Virus record (IMG/VR): IMGVR_UViG_3300000234_000002
Span: 1 to 64,000 of that record
Strand: one strand, 5' to 3'
DNA length: 64,000 bases
DNA from: a virus
Part shown: piece by piece, positions 41,926-49,586 of the stretch
How positions within the stretch are numbered: position 1 is the first letter of the stretch
Layout: each line of letters begins with the position of its first letter
Notes under the pieces: generated by a model
Seen by the model: only the letters and a program-made list of their open reading frames with translations
What the model was told of the DNA's origin: nothing
The model's database searches: none
Made by a program: the position numbers and the translations under genes

Positions 41926-43241
41926 CTACGGTAAGTATTTTCAAAAGTTACAGTGTTACCACGAAATTCACGTTCATCAGGGATAGCGGATCTTTCCGAA
42001 ACCATAGGGTTCGAAGAACCTTCACCCGGAATAGTGAATCTTGTTTGAGGAGAATAAAGACGGGAAGTATTTATAATAGGAACTTTACTTCTTATATCTT
42101 GTTCATCAATGTGTGATATTATAAAAAACTGCTGAAGTTGCATGCCTCTAGCAGTTGGCATTTTAACCGAACCTATCGAATATCTGTCACCATTCAATTT
42201 TAAAATGAAATCCCTTTGAGACAATAGAGGTGAAGGACTAGTCCAAGTATCTTGTTCGTGTGATAACGTCTGTCCCCTATTTGTTAATTTATGAGCTTTA
42301 TTTGAGTCATCGGGAGCTATTATTATATCGTAAGGACCGTCGTAACCACCTATGAATCCGGTGGCGTAGCAAAGTAAACAATCAGATTGCGGCTGTCTAT
42401 GCGTAGAAGAATAACAACCACATCTAATTCCAAAATTCTTTCGAATATAAACTTTTACCCTTTCCCCACCTTGGTAGAGAAGGAATTTATTCCTTCTTAC
42501 AGCTTCTCTCCATATCCAGTCAAGCTGTTCAGTTTCGTAATTATTGGATATAGCTGATTTACTGAGTGAAGTTTCAACTTCATTACCACTAGAATCAACA
42601 CAAACTGAAGTTAGTCTATAATACACTCTCTGCCCCATGTTAGTTTTCACAATATTATTTTTATAACGATAAGTTGCTAAAACAACACTATTTTCATTCG
42701 GGACTACTGGAGGAATAGGTTTTTGGGAAACAGGATCAAAAGAACCATAATTTCTTATTTGAACTTGACCAGAAGTTGAGTCTATGGAATCTATGGAAGC
42801 CACAACACCATCAATTGTGACGTAAACATTAAGGCTAGCGCAGTCTGCTTCACCAAGCCAAGGCTGGATGACGATCGGTTTGTATCTAGTTTGAAAAACC
42901 CATTGGGCATCAGGGTCAGTAGTTCCCTTATATACAAATGAGTTCGATACATCTTCTTCCAAAGAAAGAGCGGTAATAGTTTCGTCTCTCCAAAAGTTAC
43001 TGCAAACCGGAATTAAATTTAATTTTTGAAAATCACCATAAGGAGAATCGAAAGCCCTATAAATATTAACGCCTATTATTTGGAACCTGGAATTTTGAAA
43101 TAAACTTGACGGGTCATCCCATCTTAAATCAATAATTCCAGGTTCAAGACCAGACTGACAAGAAAAATTCAAAGGAGGTAAAGGAGAGGCCGAATAGTCC
43201 TGTTCCAGTATATGGGGAGGTCTATCAGCAGGAGCTGGCAT
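41922..43241 (-). CDS. Neck/connector-type structural protein with Cys cluster
   Basis: This is a 439-residue protein. Residues about 25-235 look like fibronectin-III-type or related beta domains (LRWDDPSS, GVNIYRAFDSPYGDFQKLN, VYYRLTSVCVDSSGNEV). The C-terminal half contains a cysteine cluster, GIRCGCYSS... DCLLCYATGFIGGYDGPYDIII, probably a zinc site. This layout recurs in virion proteins of large myophages encoded beside head-tail joining genes. It likely sits at the neck or upper tail. No catalytic motif is present. Confidence 0.65.
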   Translation of the reverse strand: MPAPADRPPHILEQDYSASPLPPLNFSCQSGLEPGIIDLRWDDPSSLFQNSRFQIIGVNIYRAFDSPYGDFQKLNLIPVCSNFWRDETITALSLEEDVSNSFVYKGTTDPDAQWVFQTRYKPIVIQPWLGEADCASLNVYVTIDGVVASIDSIDSTSGQVQIRNYGSFDPVSQKPIPPVVPNENSVVLATYRYKNNIVKTNMGQRVYYRLTSVCVDSSGNEVETSLSKSAISNNYETEQLDWIWREAVRRNKFLLYQGGERVKVYIRKNFGIRCGCYSSTHRQPQSDCLLCYATGFIGGYDGPYDIIIAPDDSNKAHKLTNRGQTLSHEQDTWTSPSPLLSQRDFILKLNGDRYSIGSVKMPTARGMQLQQFFIISHIDEQDIRSKVPIINTSRLYSPQTRFTIPGEGSSNPMVSERSAIPDEREFRGNTVTFENTYRR

Positions 43242-43274
43242 AATAAAAAGATTTAATCAAGAATTGAAACAAAT

Positions 43275-43556
43275 TTAGTCTTCTTCGACTAAGACGTGAA
43301 GTGAATATCCACCGTTTTCACCAGGTTCAACCGATAGTCTTTGTATTTTAGATTTATCGAGGTCCTCATCGGACAAAACCTTCTGGACAGTTTGAACCTT
43401 AGCCTGATTAATGGTTTTTATTCTTGCGTCGAGTTCGTCGAGTTCATGCTTACGACGAACATACTCAACGGACCAATGCGTCAAAGATGCATCATACTCG
43501 GATATGCGGGTGAGGGTCTCGCCGGAAAGAGGAAATTTTTTAGTAACCATAGCCAT
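43275..43556 (-). CDS. Small coiled-coil protein
   Basis: This 93-residue protein is helical through its middle (YVRRKHELDELDARIKTINQAKVQTVQKVL) with a beta-like C-terminus (GENGGYSLHVLVEED). Its start overlaps the upstream 43540-43815 gene by 17 bases. Codon use resembles the better-expressed structural genes. The function is unknown. Confidence 0.65.
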   Translation of the reverse strand: MAMVTKKFPLSGETLTRISEYDASLTHWSVEYVRRKHELDELDARIKTINQAKVQTVQKVLSDEDLDKSKIQRLSVEPGENGGYSLHVLVEED

Positions 43557-43815
43557 AAGGAATAATACCAGGCTTAAATGTGATTTTTAACTCTAAATTA
43601 TCCGCCGAAGCATAATGTCTATCAAGTCCGTATTCGTTTTTCGTTATATTAAGAGCTGACTCTACGGCAGCTTCTATTTCAAATTTAAGTTTTTCTTGGA
43701 GAGCATTCTTATCAACATCGCCCGAAAAATGAACTTCGAAAGATAGACTACCTTTTATAAAATATTGGTTGTCGTCTTCACTGGCGATCTTAGTGGCAAT
43801 TTTACCAAAATTCAT
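43540..43815 (-). CDS. Small hypothetical protein
   Basis: This 91-residue protein starts MNFGKIATKIASEDDNQYFIKG. It is followed by a beta-alpha-beta pattern (SLSFEVHFSGDV, LQEKLKFEIEAAVESAL, LELKITFKPG). The bases encoding its ASEDDNQYFIK segment are repeated exactly 208 bases away. The N-terminal K-I-A-x-x-I pattern recalls other short N-terminal helices in this window. The function is unknown. Confidence 0.65.
   Translation of the reverse strand: MNFGKIATKIASEDDNQYFIKGSLSFEVHFSGDVDKNALQEKLKFEIEAAVESALNITKNEYGLDRHYASADNLELKITFKPGIIPYGYGY
43753..43782. repeat. 30-base direct repeat, copy A
   Basis: An exact 30-base match to 43961-43990 that lies within the N-terminal coding part of the 43540-43815 gene. 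Confidence 0.9.
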
Positions 43816-43852
43816 AAAACATAATGAAAATTAAAAGAATAATACATGAAAA

Positions 43853-44029
43853 TTAGTTATTAACTGTTAATTTAATCAACGCAGACTCTCGTCGAACACT
43901 ATGACTAATGCCACATTGTCTCGTACAAGTCTTCATCATTTCACGTATAATAATGATGCTTTTTATAAAATATTGGTTGTCGTCTTCACTAGCTTTTGCT
44001 TGCAATTTTAACTTCATACTGAAATTCAT
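43853..44029 (-). pseudogene. Short ORF, probable remnant of a duplicated 5' gene end
   Basis: This frame, MNFSMKLKLQAKASEDDNQYF..., shares ASEDDNQYFIK and the exact 30-base repeat with the 43540-43815 gene, then diverges into unrelated Arg/Cys-rich sequence. It overlaps the end of the tag gene at 43989 on the same strand. It is most simply a leftover of a partial duplication, although a real small protein cannot be excluded. Confidence 0.4.
43961..43990. repeat. 30-base direct repeat, copy B
   Basis: An exact copy of 43753-43782. It ends at the 3' boundary of the tag-module gene, marking a recombination junction. Confidence 0.9.
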
Positions 44030-44333
44030 TGCTACCATCCCAATACATCAGAATATCTCTTAATAGATCCTCATCACCAACAACATTCTCTAAAACACCA
44101 TTTTGTAATTCATCAGTTGAAAAAATTGCAGAGTGTGATTCACCACCACACTTTGCAGTTATGAAATCAACATCACCTTCTTCAATTTTCACATCATAAA
44201 TTTTTGTCTTTGTAGCGATCTTTTTTACAAGACCCTTTATGGCTGAGGCGACCCTCGCCTTATCAGGCGTCTTCGACGCCTCGATAGCGGCAGCAATTTT
44301 TCTTAGCTCAGTGGCAACTTGCGAGGGCTTCAT
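43989..44333 (-). CDS. Tag-module protein, copy 6
   Basis: This 114-residue protein is the 40-residue module (KARVASAIKG variant) plus a ~74-residue domain (TKTKIYDVKIEEGDVDFITAKCGGESH... DILMYWDGSNEFQYEVKIASKS). It starts at 44333 and ends at a 30-base direct repeat. It lies just below the HNH-Mom nuclease gene, so this neighbourhood has seen at least three insertion or duplication events. The domain is not recognised. Confidence 0.8.
   Translation of the reverse strand: MKPSQVATELRKIAAAIEASKTPDKARVASAIKGLVKKIATKTKIYDVKIEEGDVDFITAKCGGESHSAIFSTDELQNGVLENVVGDEDLLRDILMYWDGSNEFQYEVKIASKS
44214..44333 (-). repeat. 120-base tag-module repeat, copy 6
   Basis: This copy combines the ctaaga block with the gcgagg block of copy 2 and the gtaaaaaag block of copies 1 and 4. 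Confidence 0.85.
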
Positions 44334-44356
44334 GTTAACTGTAAAGAATAAAAAAG

Positions 44357-46147
44357 TTACAAATCAAAGAAATACCTATGTTTAGGCGGAGTATGTACTT
44401 TCTTATAACCGAGTTTTGAAGCACACTCAGCTTCCTTCATGTTGTTTTTCTTTGCGTACCCATATAAAGTTTTCTTATTTATTTCTTGACCCGAATCATT
44501 TTCATAAAAATAACTTCTAGTTGTTTTACCATCAAATGTCCAATTTGAAGCTTGATATATGGTTCCTGAATGACCAAATCTCGGATCAGCAAATGACACC
44601 AATTTTTTGACTTCGGGATAATCGGATTTGAAAAGCTTAATGACTTTAGACATTGCATATGATGCGAAGTTTTTCTTGTGATATGAGGGATGAATGCAGA
44701 ATCTGTCGAGTTCCATAACTTGGTCATTATTGAGTTTAAACCTAGGGGCGATACCCTGGCGAACTGGAGGAGCAAATTTAGCGACCCCGACAATCTCCCC
44801 ATTAAGTTTAAATAAATAAACATGGCTAGAATTTCTACCAAAACCCCCATAATGAAATTTATTAAGAAAATCCCGGATACCGTCTTCGTGTTCAAGAATT
44901 TTGAATTTGACGGAATCGAACTCGAAGTCTTTGAGTTCATGTGATTCTCTATCTGGATTACGATAGGTGGGGGTTAAGATGGATTGATTTGTAGTCTTGT
45001 GAATACAAGTTCCACCGTTTTCATGTTTACTATAATTGCAGTTGAAACATAATATTTGATATTCTTCTTTGTTAAGCAACCCCCTTGATAATTTGGATAA
45101 TATATCAACGCCTGATCCATCGCCTTCTTCTCTTTTCAAACTCCCATCATTATTGATATGGTCGATGCAAAGATGAGTTAAATCGTCATCGCCGCAACAA
45201 GCACATTTACCACCAAAAGACTTTAAAATACTGTTTATCCTATCACGTTTCACAGACATGACACAAACAAGGCACCTATTTTTCTCATGGGATGTTTGGG
45301 AGTTAAAAAAAGATAAATCTTTTTCCTCCCCACAAAGATTGCAAGTTTTACTTATTCCGAATGTTGGTTTATTAGATAGATGGTGTACAGGGTTTACTCT
45401 ATATTTACTAGAATTGCAATTGTGACACATCGTTTGGAAATCATGATGATCGAGTTCACCGAGAAGAATTTTCCTTTTCCAACCTATGGAACCATGAACT
45501 CTATGTAAATGACCATCATTATTTTTATGATCTGTAGTTAAGAACCTTGGTTCAGATTCACCACAAATAACGCAAACGTGACCTATAAGTTCAAATAAAG
45601 ACTGTTTAACCAGTTCTCTATCGAGTTTTGACTTTTCAGACACATGTGATGAATTCTTTAACCTCCATTCCTTTTGTCGTTTAGTGATAGTTTCTTTATT
45701 CTTCTGTTGATATTCAACTTTCCGTTTAATTATTCTTTCTCTATTTTCAGCATAATACGCATGCTTTTTTTCTATGATCGATTCTTTATTATTCAGATAA
45801 TAATTCCGGCTACTCTCTTGTCGAGCTTCAATATTTAATCCAGTGACTTCTTTATTTCTTTGCCTCCTACAAATTTTGCACTTTGCATCATGACCGTTAG
45901 CTTTTGCGGAATTTTTAAAAAATTCAGAAAGTGGCTTTTCGATATCACATGATTTACATGTTTGCGTAGTTAATTCGTCAACTACTTTTTCTTCGAGTTT
46001 CCTTTTATTTAGTTCAAGATAATTATCATTTATTGCTTTTCTGCACGATTTGCACTTAACATCGAGACCATTACGATTAGTTCGAATCTTAAAAAATTCT
46101 GAAAAACTTTTTTCGGCCCCACAATTTTTACAAACCTGAGTGTCCAT
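44357..46147 (-). CDS. Double-HNH nuclease fused to a Mom-like (GNAT-type) domain
   Basis: This is a 596-residue protein. Zinc knuckles CKNCGAEKSFSEFF... CKSC (6-35) and CKSCDIEKPLSEFF... CKIC (64-93) are followed by a basic coiled linker. HNH 1 is at 191-245 (CVICGES... TTDHKNNDGHLHRVHG... CHNCNSSKY). A further knuckle at 269-295 leads to HNH 2 at 315-372 (CACCGDD... CIDHINNDGSLKREEG... CFNCNYSKH). The Mom-like domain at about 405-596 contains FHYGG, ELDRFCIHPSYHKKN, VSFADPRFGHSGTIYQASNW and INKKTLYGYAKKN. It probably cuts DNA at specific sites and may modify it. It is preceded by GTATAGT at five bases and by a 9-base tandem repeat. Confidence 0.85.
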   Translation of the reverse strand: MDTQVCKNCGAEKSFSEFFKIRTNRNGLDVKCKSCRKAINDNYLELNKRKLEEKVVDELTTQTCKSCDIEKPLSEFFKNSAKANGHDAKCKICRRQRNKEVTGLNIEARQESSRNYYLNNKESIIEKKHAYYAENRERIIKRKVEYQQKNKETITKRQKEWRLKNSSHVSEKSKLDRELVKQSLFELIGHVCVICGESEPRFLTTDHKNNDGHLHRVHGSIGWKRKILLGELDHHDFQTMCHNCNSSKYRVNPVHHLSNKPTFGISKTCNLCGEEKDLSFFNSQTSHEKNRCLVCVMSVKRDRINSILKSFGGKCACCGDDDLTHLCIDHINNDGSLKREEGDGSGVDILSKLSRGLLNKEEYQILCFNCNYSKHENGGTCIHKTTNQSILTPTYRNPDRESHELKDFEFDSVKFKILEHEDGIRDFLNKFHYGGFGRNSSHVYLFKLNGEIVGVAKFAPPVRQGIAPRFKLNNDQVMELDRFCIHPSYHKKNFASYAMSKVIKLFKSDYPEVKKLVSFADPRFGHSGTIYQASNWTFDGKTTRSYFYENDSGQEINKKTLYGYAKKNNMKEAECASKLGYKKVHTPPKHRYFFDL

Positions 46148-46152
46148 AGTTA

Positions 46153-46159
46153 ACTATAC
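46153..46159 (-). promoter_or_regulatory. GTATAGT motif five bases upstream of a start codon
   Basis: The minus strand reads taatGTATAGTtaactATG before the HNH-Mom gene, the third identical heptamer-plus-gap occurrence. Confidence 0.4.
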
Positions 46160-46168
46160 ATTAAAAAT

Positions 46169-46202
46169 TAACTGGGATAACTGGGATAACTGGGATAACT
46201 GT
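46169..46202. repeat. 9-base tandem repeat
   Basis: More than three copies of aactgggat run in tandem in the gap between the nuclease start and the end of the 46236-47132 gene, with a further partial copy (aattgggat) about 10 bases on. It could be a slippage product or a binding-site array. Confidence 0.85.
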
Positions 46203-46235
46203 GTTAAAATTGGGATAAACTGGATGATGGAAGAA

Positions 46236-47132
46236 TCAAAGTCCAACGAATTTACGTGGAGTAAGAGTACCTCTACCAACGTTAGGACCAAACGAAGAGC
46301 GTATCCCCATGCCGTATCTTGACTGTTTAAGACCGCGCATAAACTTTACAGTTTCTTTAGCAGGAATAATCATTTCCTGGAACCGAGAATTAGCATCGTT
46401 CATAAGACCTTGGAATTTTGAACTCTTCTCTAAATCGAGTGATATGCCGCCAATAGTGTAATTAAATTCGTCTTGGATCCAATTCACCGTAAGAGCCTGA
46501 AGAGCGTAAACCATTGCACCTGTTAGAAGTAAGGATCTCCATGGTCTATACTGTGTTATTAATTGATCCAGATTCTGAAAAGAAGTCATGGGTGGGTATA
46601 TATTGATTGAATCGTTAGATACGTTCAAATATTCAAGAAGTTCACATTCTTCCCAAACGTATCCGAAAACTCGTGTGAATTGATTGACTGACTCCTCACC
46701 AGAAGGGGGCATGAAATGGTAGTTGCGGGCCGGGTTATTATCTCTGAGAAGTATTCTGAGACTTCTTATTAGATCAAGTTCAATATTTGTAGCCCCGGCA
46801 AGGGATATAACTTGAGTTGGATCTGACACAATGGAAAATTCTTGGAGGACTTGAACTTCTCTGGCGCCGACATACTCTCTGAAGTGCCATCTTATTCTAT
46901 AATTACCGATGTTGGCATCCATCGGTATGAGGAAAGAAGCATAATATTCACCGACGCTCGGGTTTACGGGTTTTCTTTTTGCTGGAGGAAGTAATATCTC
47001 AACTCCGGTCGTGTAATCATAGATGTCATATGATATTTCAGCGGCATTCTTCGGAGTTTGGTCTTTCGATTTCAAAAATAATGAAAGACCATCCGAGCGA
47101 GAAAGTTCCATACCACGCTTGAAGGCAGTCAT
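46236..47132 (-). CDS. Putative neck/head-tail joining structural protein
   Basis: This is a 298-residue protein from ATG 47132; the frame also has a TTG nine bases upstream. Residues 1-110 look like an Ig-like beta domain (LSLFLKSKDQTPKNAAEISYDIYDYTTG... GNYRIRWHFREYVGAREVQVLQEFSI). The rest is helical (SLRILLRDNNPARNYHF... WRSLLLTGAMVYALQALTVNWIQDEF). This two-part build is common in structural proteins of large phages near the neck. No enzyme motif is seen. Confidence 0.65.
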   Translation of the reverse strand: MTAFKRGMELSRSDGLSLFLKSKDQTPKNAAEISYDIYDYTTGVEILLPPAKRKPVNPSVGEYYASFLIPMDANIGNYRIRWHFREYVGAREVQVLQEFSIVSDPTQVISLAGATNIELDLIRSLRILLRDNNPARNYHFMPPSGEESVNQFTRVFGYVWEECELLEYLNVSNDSINIYPPMTSFQNLDQLITQYRPWRSLLLTGAMVYALQALTVNWIQDEFNYTIGGISLDLEKSSKFQGLMNDANSRFQEMIIPAKETVKFMRGLKQSRYGMGIRSSFGPNVGRGTLTPRKFVGL

Positions 47133-47179
47133 ATAAAACAAAGTTTAACTAAACTCTTATTGTAAATTCAGTTTGACCA

Positions 47180-48589
47180 ATGTCTTATAAAGTGTGTAGT
47201 ATATGTAAAAAAGAACTTGAAATTACAGAATTTCATAAAGATAAGTCAAGAAAAGGTGGGTTAAGAAAAGATTGTAAAGAATGTACTAAATCTAGAAATA
47301 ATCTACGTTATCAAAAGAAAAAAGAAATTGTAAAAAGTAAAATTAAAGAATATTATGATGAAGGTGGAGGAAAGGAAAAAGAAAAAGAAAGAAATTCAAT
47401 TCTTCAAGAAAAATTATTTTCCATTATGGGTAATTGTTGTAAAATATGCGGAACTGAGGAACATCTAGTAATAGATCATATTGATGGTGGTGGAAATTTA
47501 GATAGAAAGAAAACATCAAAATGGGGGTTGATAAGAAAAATACTAAGTTCAAAAGTTGATATCAAAAAGTATAGGTTACTTTGTTCAAATTGCAACATTA
47601 AAAGTCATTTTATAAATAATGTAGTTAAAATAGAGACAAAAGAAAAAACAGGGATATTAAAAGAATGTAAAACCTGTCTTGAAAATAAAGACACATCTTT
47701 ATTTCATTCACACAAAAAATATGAAGATGGTCTTTATTATGAGTGCAAAACTTGCGATAGAAATAGGGGTCAAAATATTAAAAAGAAAGTAATGGACTTT
47801 ATTGGGAATGGAATTTGTGCAAAATGTGGTGAGTCTGATATTGATAAATTATCAATAGATCATGTAACACCTGTCGGAAAAAAGAGAGAAGCTCATGGTA
47901 GTATTTTATATAGAAGATTGTTAAGGAAAAAAGAAAAGTTAGAAAATCTTCAAGTTTTATGCTTCAATTGCAACCTAGAGAAAAGTGATAAAAAACCAGT
48001 TGAATTCATCGAGTTTGAATTCATCGAATGCCAATTTAGGTACATCGATAAAGAAAGTTCAAGTTCATTTCTCGATAATTATCATTACGATGGATATGGT
48101 AGACATCAAAAATTTTCTATAGGTGTTTTCTTTGAAGATGAACTTATCTGTGTAGCAAAATTTTGTCCAGTAGTAAGACAAAACGTATCAAGTAAAACTG
48201 GTTTTACAGATTCTGAAGTTTTGGAACTTGATAGATTCTGTATCCATCCAAAAAGACATAAATATAATTTTGGTTCGTTTTCGATGTCAAAAATAATGAA
48301 AATGATTAAAAATGATTTCAAAGATATTGGGTGTTTAGTATCCTTTTCTGATAAAGAACAAGGACATAATGGGTCGCTATACAGGTCATCGAACTGGAAA
48401 TTTATTGGTGAAACGGAAAAAAGTTATTTTTATGAAAAAGATGGAGAAATCATAAAAAAGAAAGTTTTTTATGATAGAGCGAAGTCTAGTGGACTTATGG
48501 ATAATAAAACTGAAAGAGAAGTTGCTATTGAAAATGGGTATAACATCATAAAAACTGACAAAAAGTTAAAATTCATGTACAAACTCTAA
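47180..48589 (+). CDS. Second double-HNH nuclease fused to a Mom-like domain
   Basis: A 469-residue protein with the same order of parts as the 44357-46147 protein but shorter: zinc knuckle CSICKKELEITEF... CKEC (6-35), HNH 1 at 87-138 (CKICGTEEHLVIDHIDGGGNLD... CSNC), knuckle CKTCLENK... CKTC, HNH 2 at 213-264 (CAKCGES... SIDHVTPVGKKREAHG... CFNC) and a Mom-like domain at about 278-469 (YHYDGYG, ELDRFCIHPKRHKYN, VSFSDKEQGHNGSLYRSSNW, KKKVFYDRAKSSG). It is on the plus strand and far more AT-rich than its neighbours, which suggests recent arrival. It starts 47 bases from the divergent neck gene. Confidence 0.85.
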   Translation: MSYKVCSICKKELEITEFHKDKSRKGGLRKDCKECTKSRNNLRYQKKKEIVKSKIKEYYDEGGGKEKEKERNSILQEKLFSIMGNCCKICGTEEHLVIDHIDGGGNLDRKKTSKWGLIRKILSSKVDIKKYRLLCSNCNIKSHFINNVVKIETKEKTGILKECKTCLENKDTSLFHSHKKYEDGLYYECKTCDRNRGQNIKKKVMDFIGNGICAKCGESDIDKLSIDHVTPVGKKREAHGSILYRRLLRKKEKLENLQVLCFNCNLEKSDKKPVEFIEFEFIECQFRYIDKESSSSFLDNYHYDGYGRHQKFSIGVFFEDELICVAKFCPVVRQNVSSKTGFTDSEVLELDRFCIHPKRHKYNFGSFSMSKIMKMIKNDFKDIGCLVSFSDKEQGHNGSLYRSSNWKFIGETEKSYFYEKDGEIIKKKVFYDRAKSSGLMDNKTEREVAIENGYNIIKTDKKLKFMYKL

Positions 48590-48607
48590 ATCAAAAGGAA
48601 ATATTTC

Positions 48608-48907
48608 ATGAAGCGCTGTTGTGATGTAATAAATCAAACCACAGGGGAACTTATCGGATACCTTGTGGAATGCCCAGCATGTAGAGATGCCGATAGATGC
48701 AGCGCCCACGTTTTCAATATCAGAAAAGACGGAAGAGGATGGGATTTCGATGGTAGCTACGAATTCCCAACGTTCTCGCCTTCAATGCTGGCTCGTGATT
48801 CACGCGGCCATATATGCCATAGTTTTGTTCGTAACGGGAAAATAGAATATCTTAGCGATTGCACACACGAGCTTGCCGGACAAACTATCGATTTACCTGA
48901 ATTATGA
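48608..48907 (+). CDS. Small cysteine-containing phage protein (DUF6527-like)
   Basis: This 99-residue protein resembles a small phage family with the ending CHSFVRNGKIEYLSDCTHELAGQ, which I recall as DUF6527 (sometimes mislabelled ammonia monooxygenase). The start MKRCCDVINQTTGELIGYLVECPAC carries a Cys cluster, and a GWDFDGSYEFPTFSPSML segment is typical. It is preceded by an AAAAGGAAA ribosome site. A zinc-bound fold is likely; its role is unknown. Confidence 0.75.
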   Translation: MKRCCDVINQTTGELIGYLVECPACRDADRCSAHVFNIRKDGRGWDFDGSYEFPTFSPSMLARDSRGHICHSFVRNGKIEYLSDCTHELAGQTIDLPEL

Positions 48908-49285
48908 CTTTTTATCGAGAAGAGAATTATATATTTGATATGTGAGTTCTTTCTTCATACTATCAGATAAGACAAAATGATATTCATTTGGTGGTTTTCC
49001 GGGTCTAGCGTCATCCATAGGATGACTTATTGCTTCACTATCACTCGGAAATCCCATTTTGACAGTAATGGTTCCGTCCGGGGCGTAAGATAGTTTATCT
49101 ATTCCTCTACTATGACCTATCCAAATATCAGCTTCTGGGGGTTCGGAACTTATTTCGCCATCGTCAGTATAAACATCAAACCCTAAACCAATAAGGAAAT
49201 TTTCCAAATCGTCGTAAAATAAACTAGCTTCTTTCGTGTCAGTATAAAGTGGATTTCCTTTGATTATAACAACCGACTTTTTCAT
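48902..49285 (-). CDS. Small hypothetical protein, alpha/beta
   Basis: This 127-residue protein starts MKKSVVIIKGNPLYTDTKEASLFYDDLENFLIGLGFDV, an alpha/beta opening. ADIWIGHSRGIDKL follows, a G-H-S-R-G turn that resembles the nucleophile elbow of alpha/beta hydrolases, but the rest is too short for that fold. Its end overlaps the plus-strand 48608-48907 gene by six bases. The function is unknown. Confidence 0.65.
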   Translation of the reverse strand: MKKSVVIIKGNPLYTDTKEASLFYDDLENFLIGLGFDVYTDDGEISSEPPEADIWIGHSRGIDKLSYAPDGTITVKMGFPSDSEAISHPMDDARPGKPPNEYHFVLSDSMKKELTYQIYNSLLDKKS

Positions 49286-49296
49286 TAAATTAACTG

Positions 49297-49581
49297 ATGA
49301 CTAAACTTCTAGCAAAATGTCCGGAAATTAAAAAAAATTATAATGTAATATATGGAGTCATGGAAAACAAAGAAAAAACGGTTAGTGTGAGACTGGAAGT
49401 CACGAAGAACTTTTATGAATTATCTAAAAAAGTTCAAGAAACCCCTGAAATGGAAACACTCAAGGCGTTGTTCATTCAAGGAGCAAGGATAATGCAAAAA
49501 TATGGAGAGTTGAAAAAGGAAGGATGGACACTTGAATTCGTTTCTCCTGATAGATCAAAAAGCATACAGGTCATGTTATAA
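49297..49581 (+). CDS. Small helical hypothetical protein
   Basis: This 94-residue Lys-rich protein (MTKLLAKCPEIKKNYNVIYGV...) is helical in the middle (YELSKKVQETPEMETLKALFIQGARIMQKYGEL). It is the first of a row of five small plus-strand genes, probably one early transcript. No family is recognised. Confidence 0.6.
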   Translation: MTKLLAKCPEIKKNYNVIYGVMENKEKTVSVRLEVTKNFYELSKKVQETPEMETLKALFIQGARIMQKYGELKKEGWTLEFVSPDRSKSIQVML

Positions 49582-49586
49582 GAAAT

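Noticed and set aside
48902-49285. Alpha/beta hydrolase (G-H-S-R-G turn)
   Set aside because: The protein is only 127 residues, and the order of strands and the catalytic Asp/His cannot be matched; the turn alone is not evidence.
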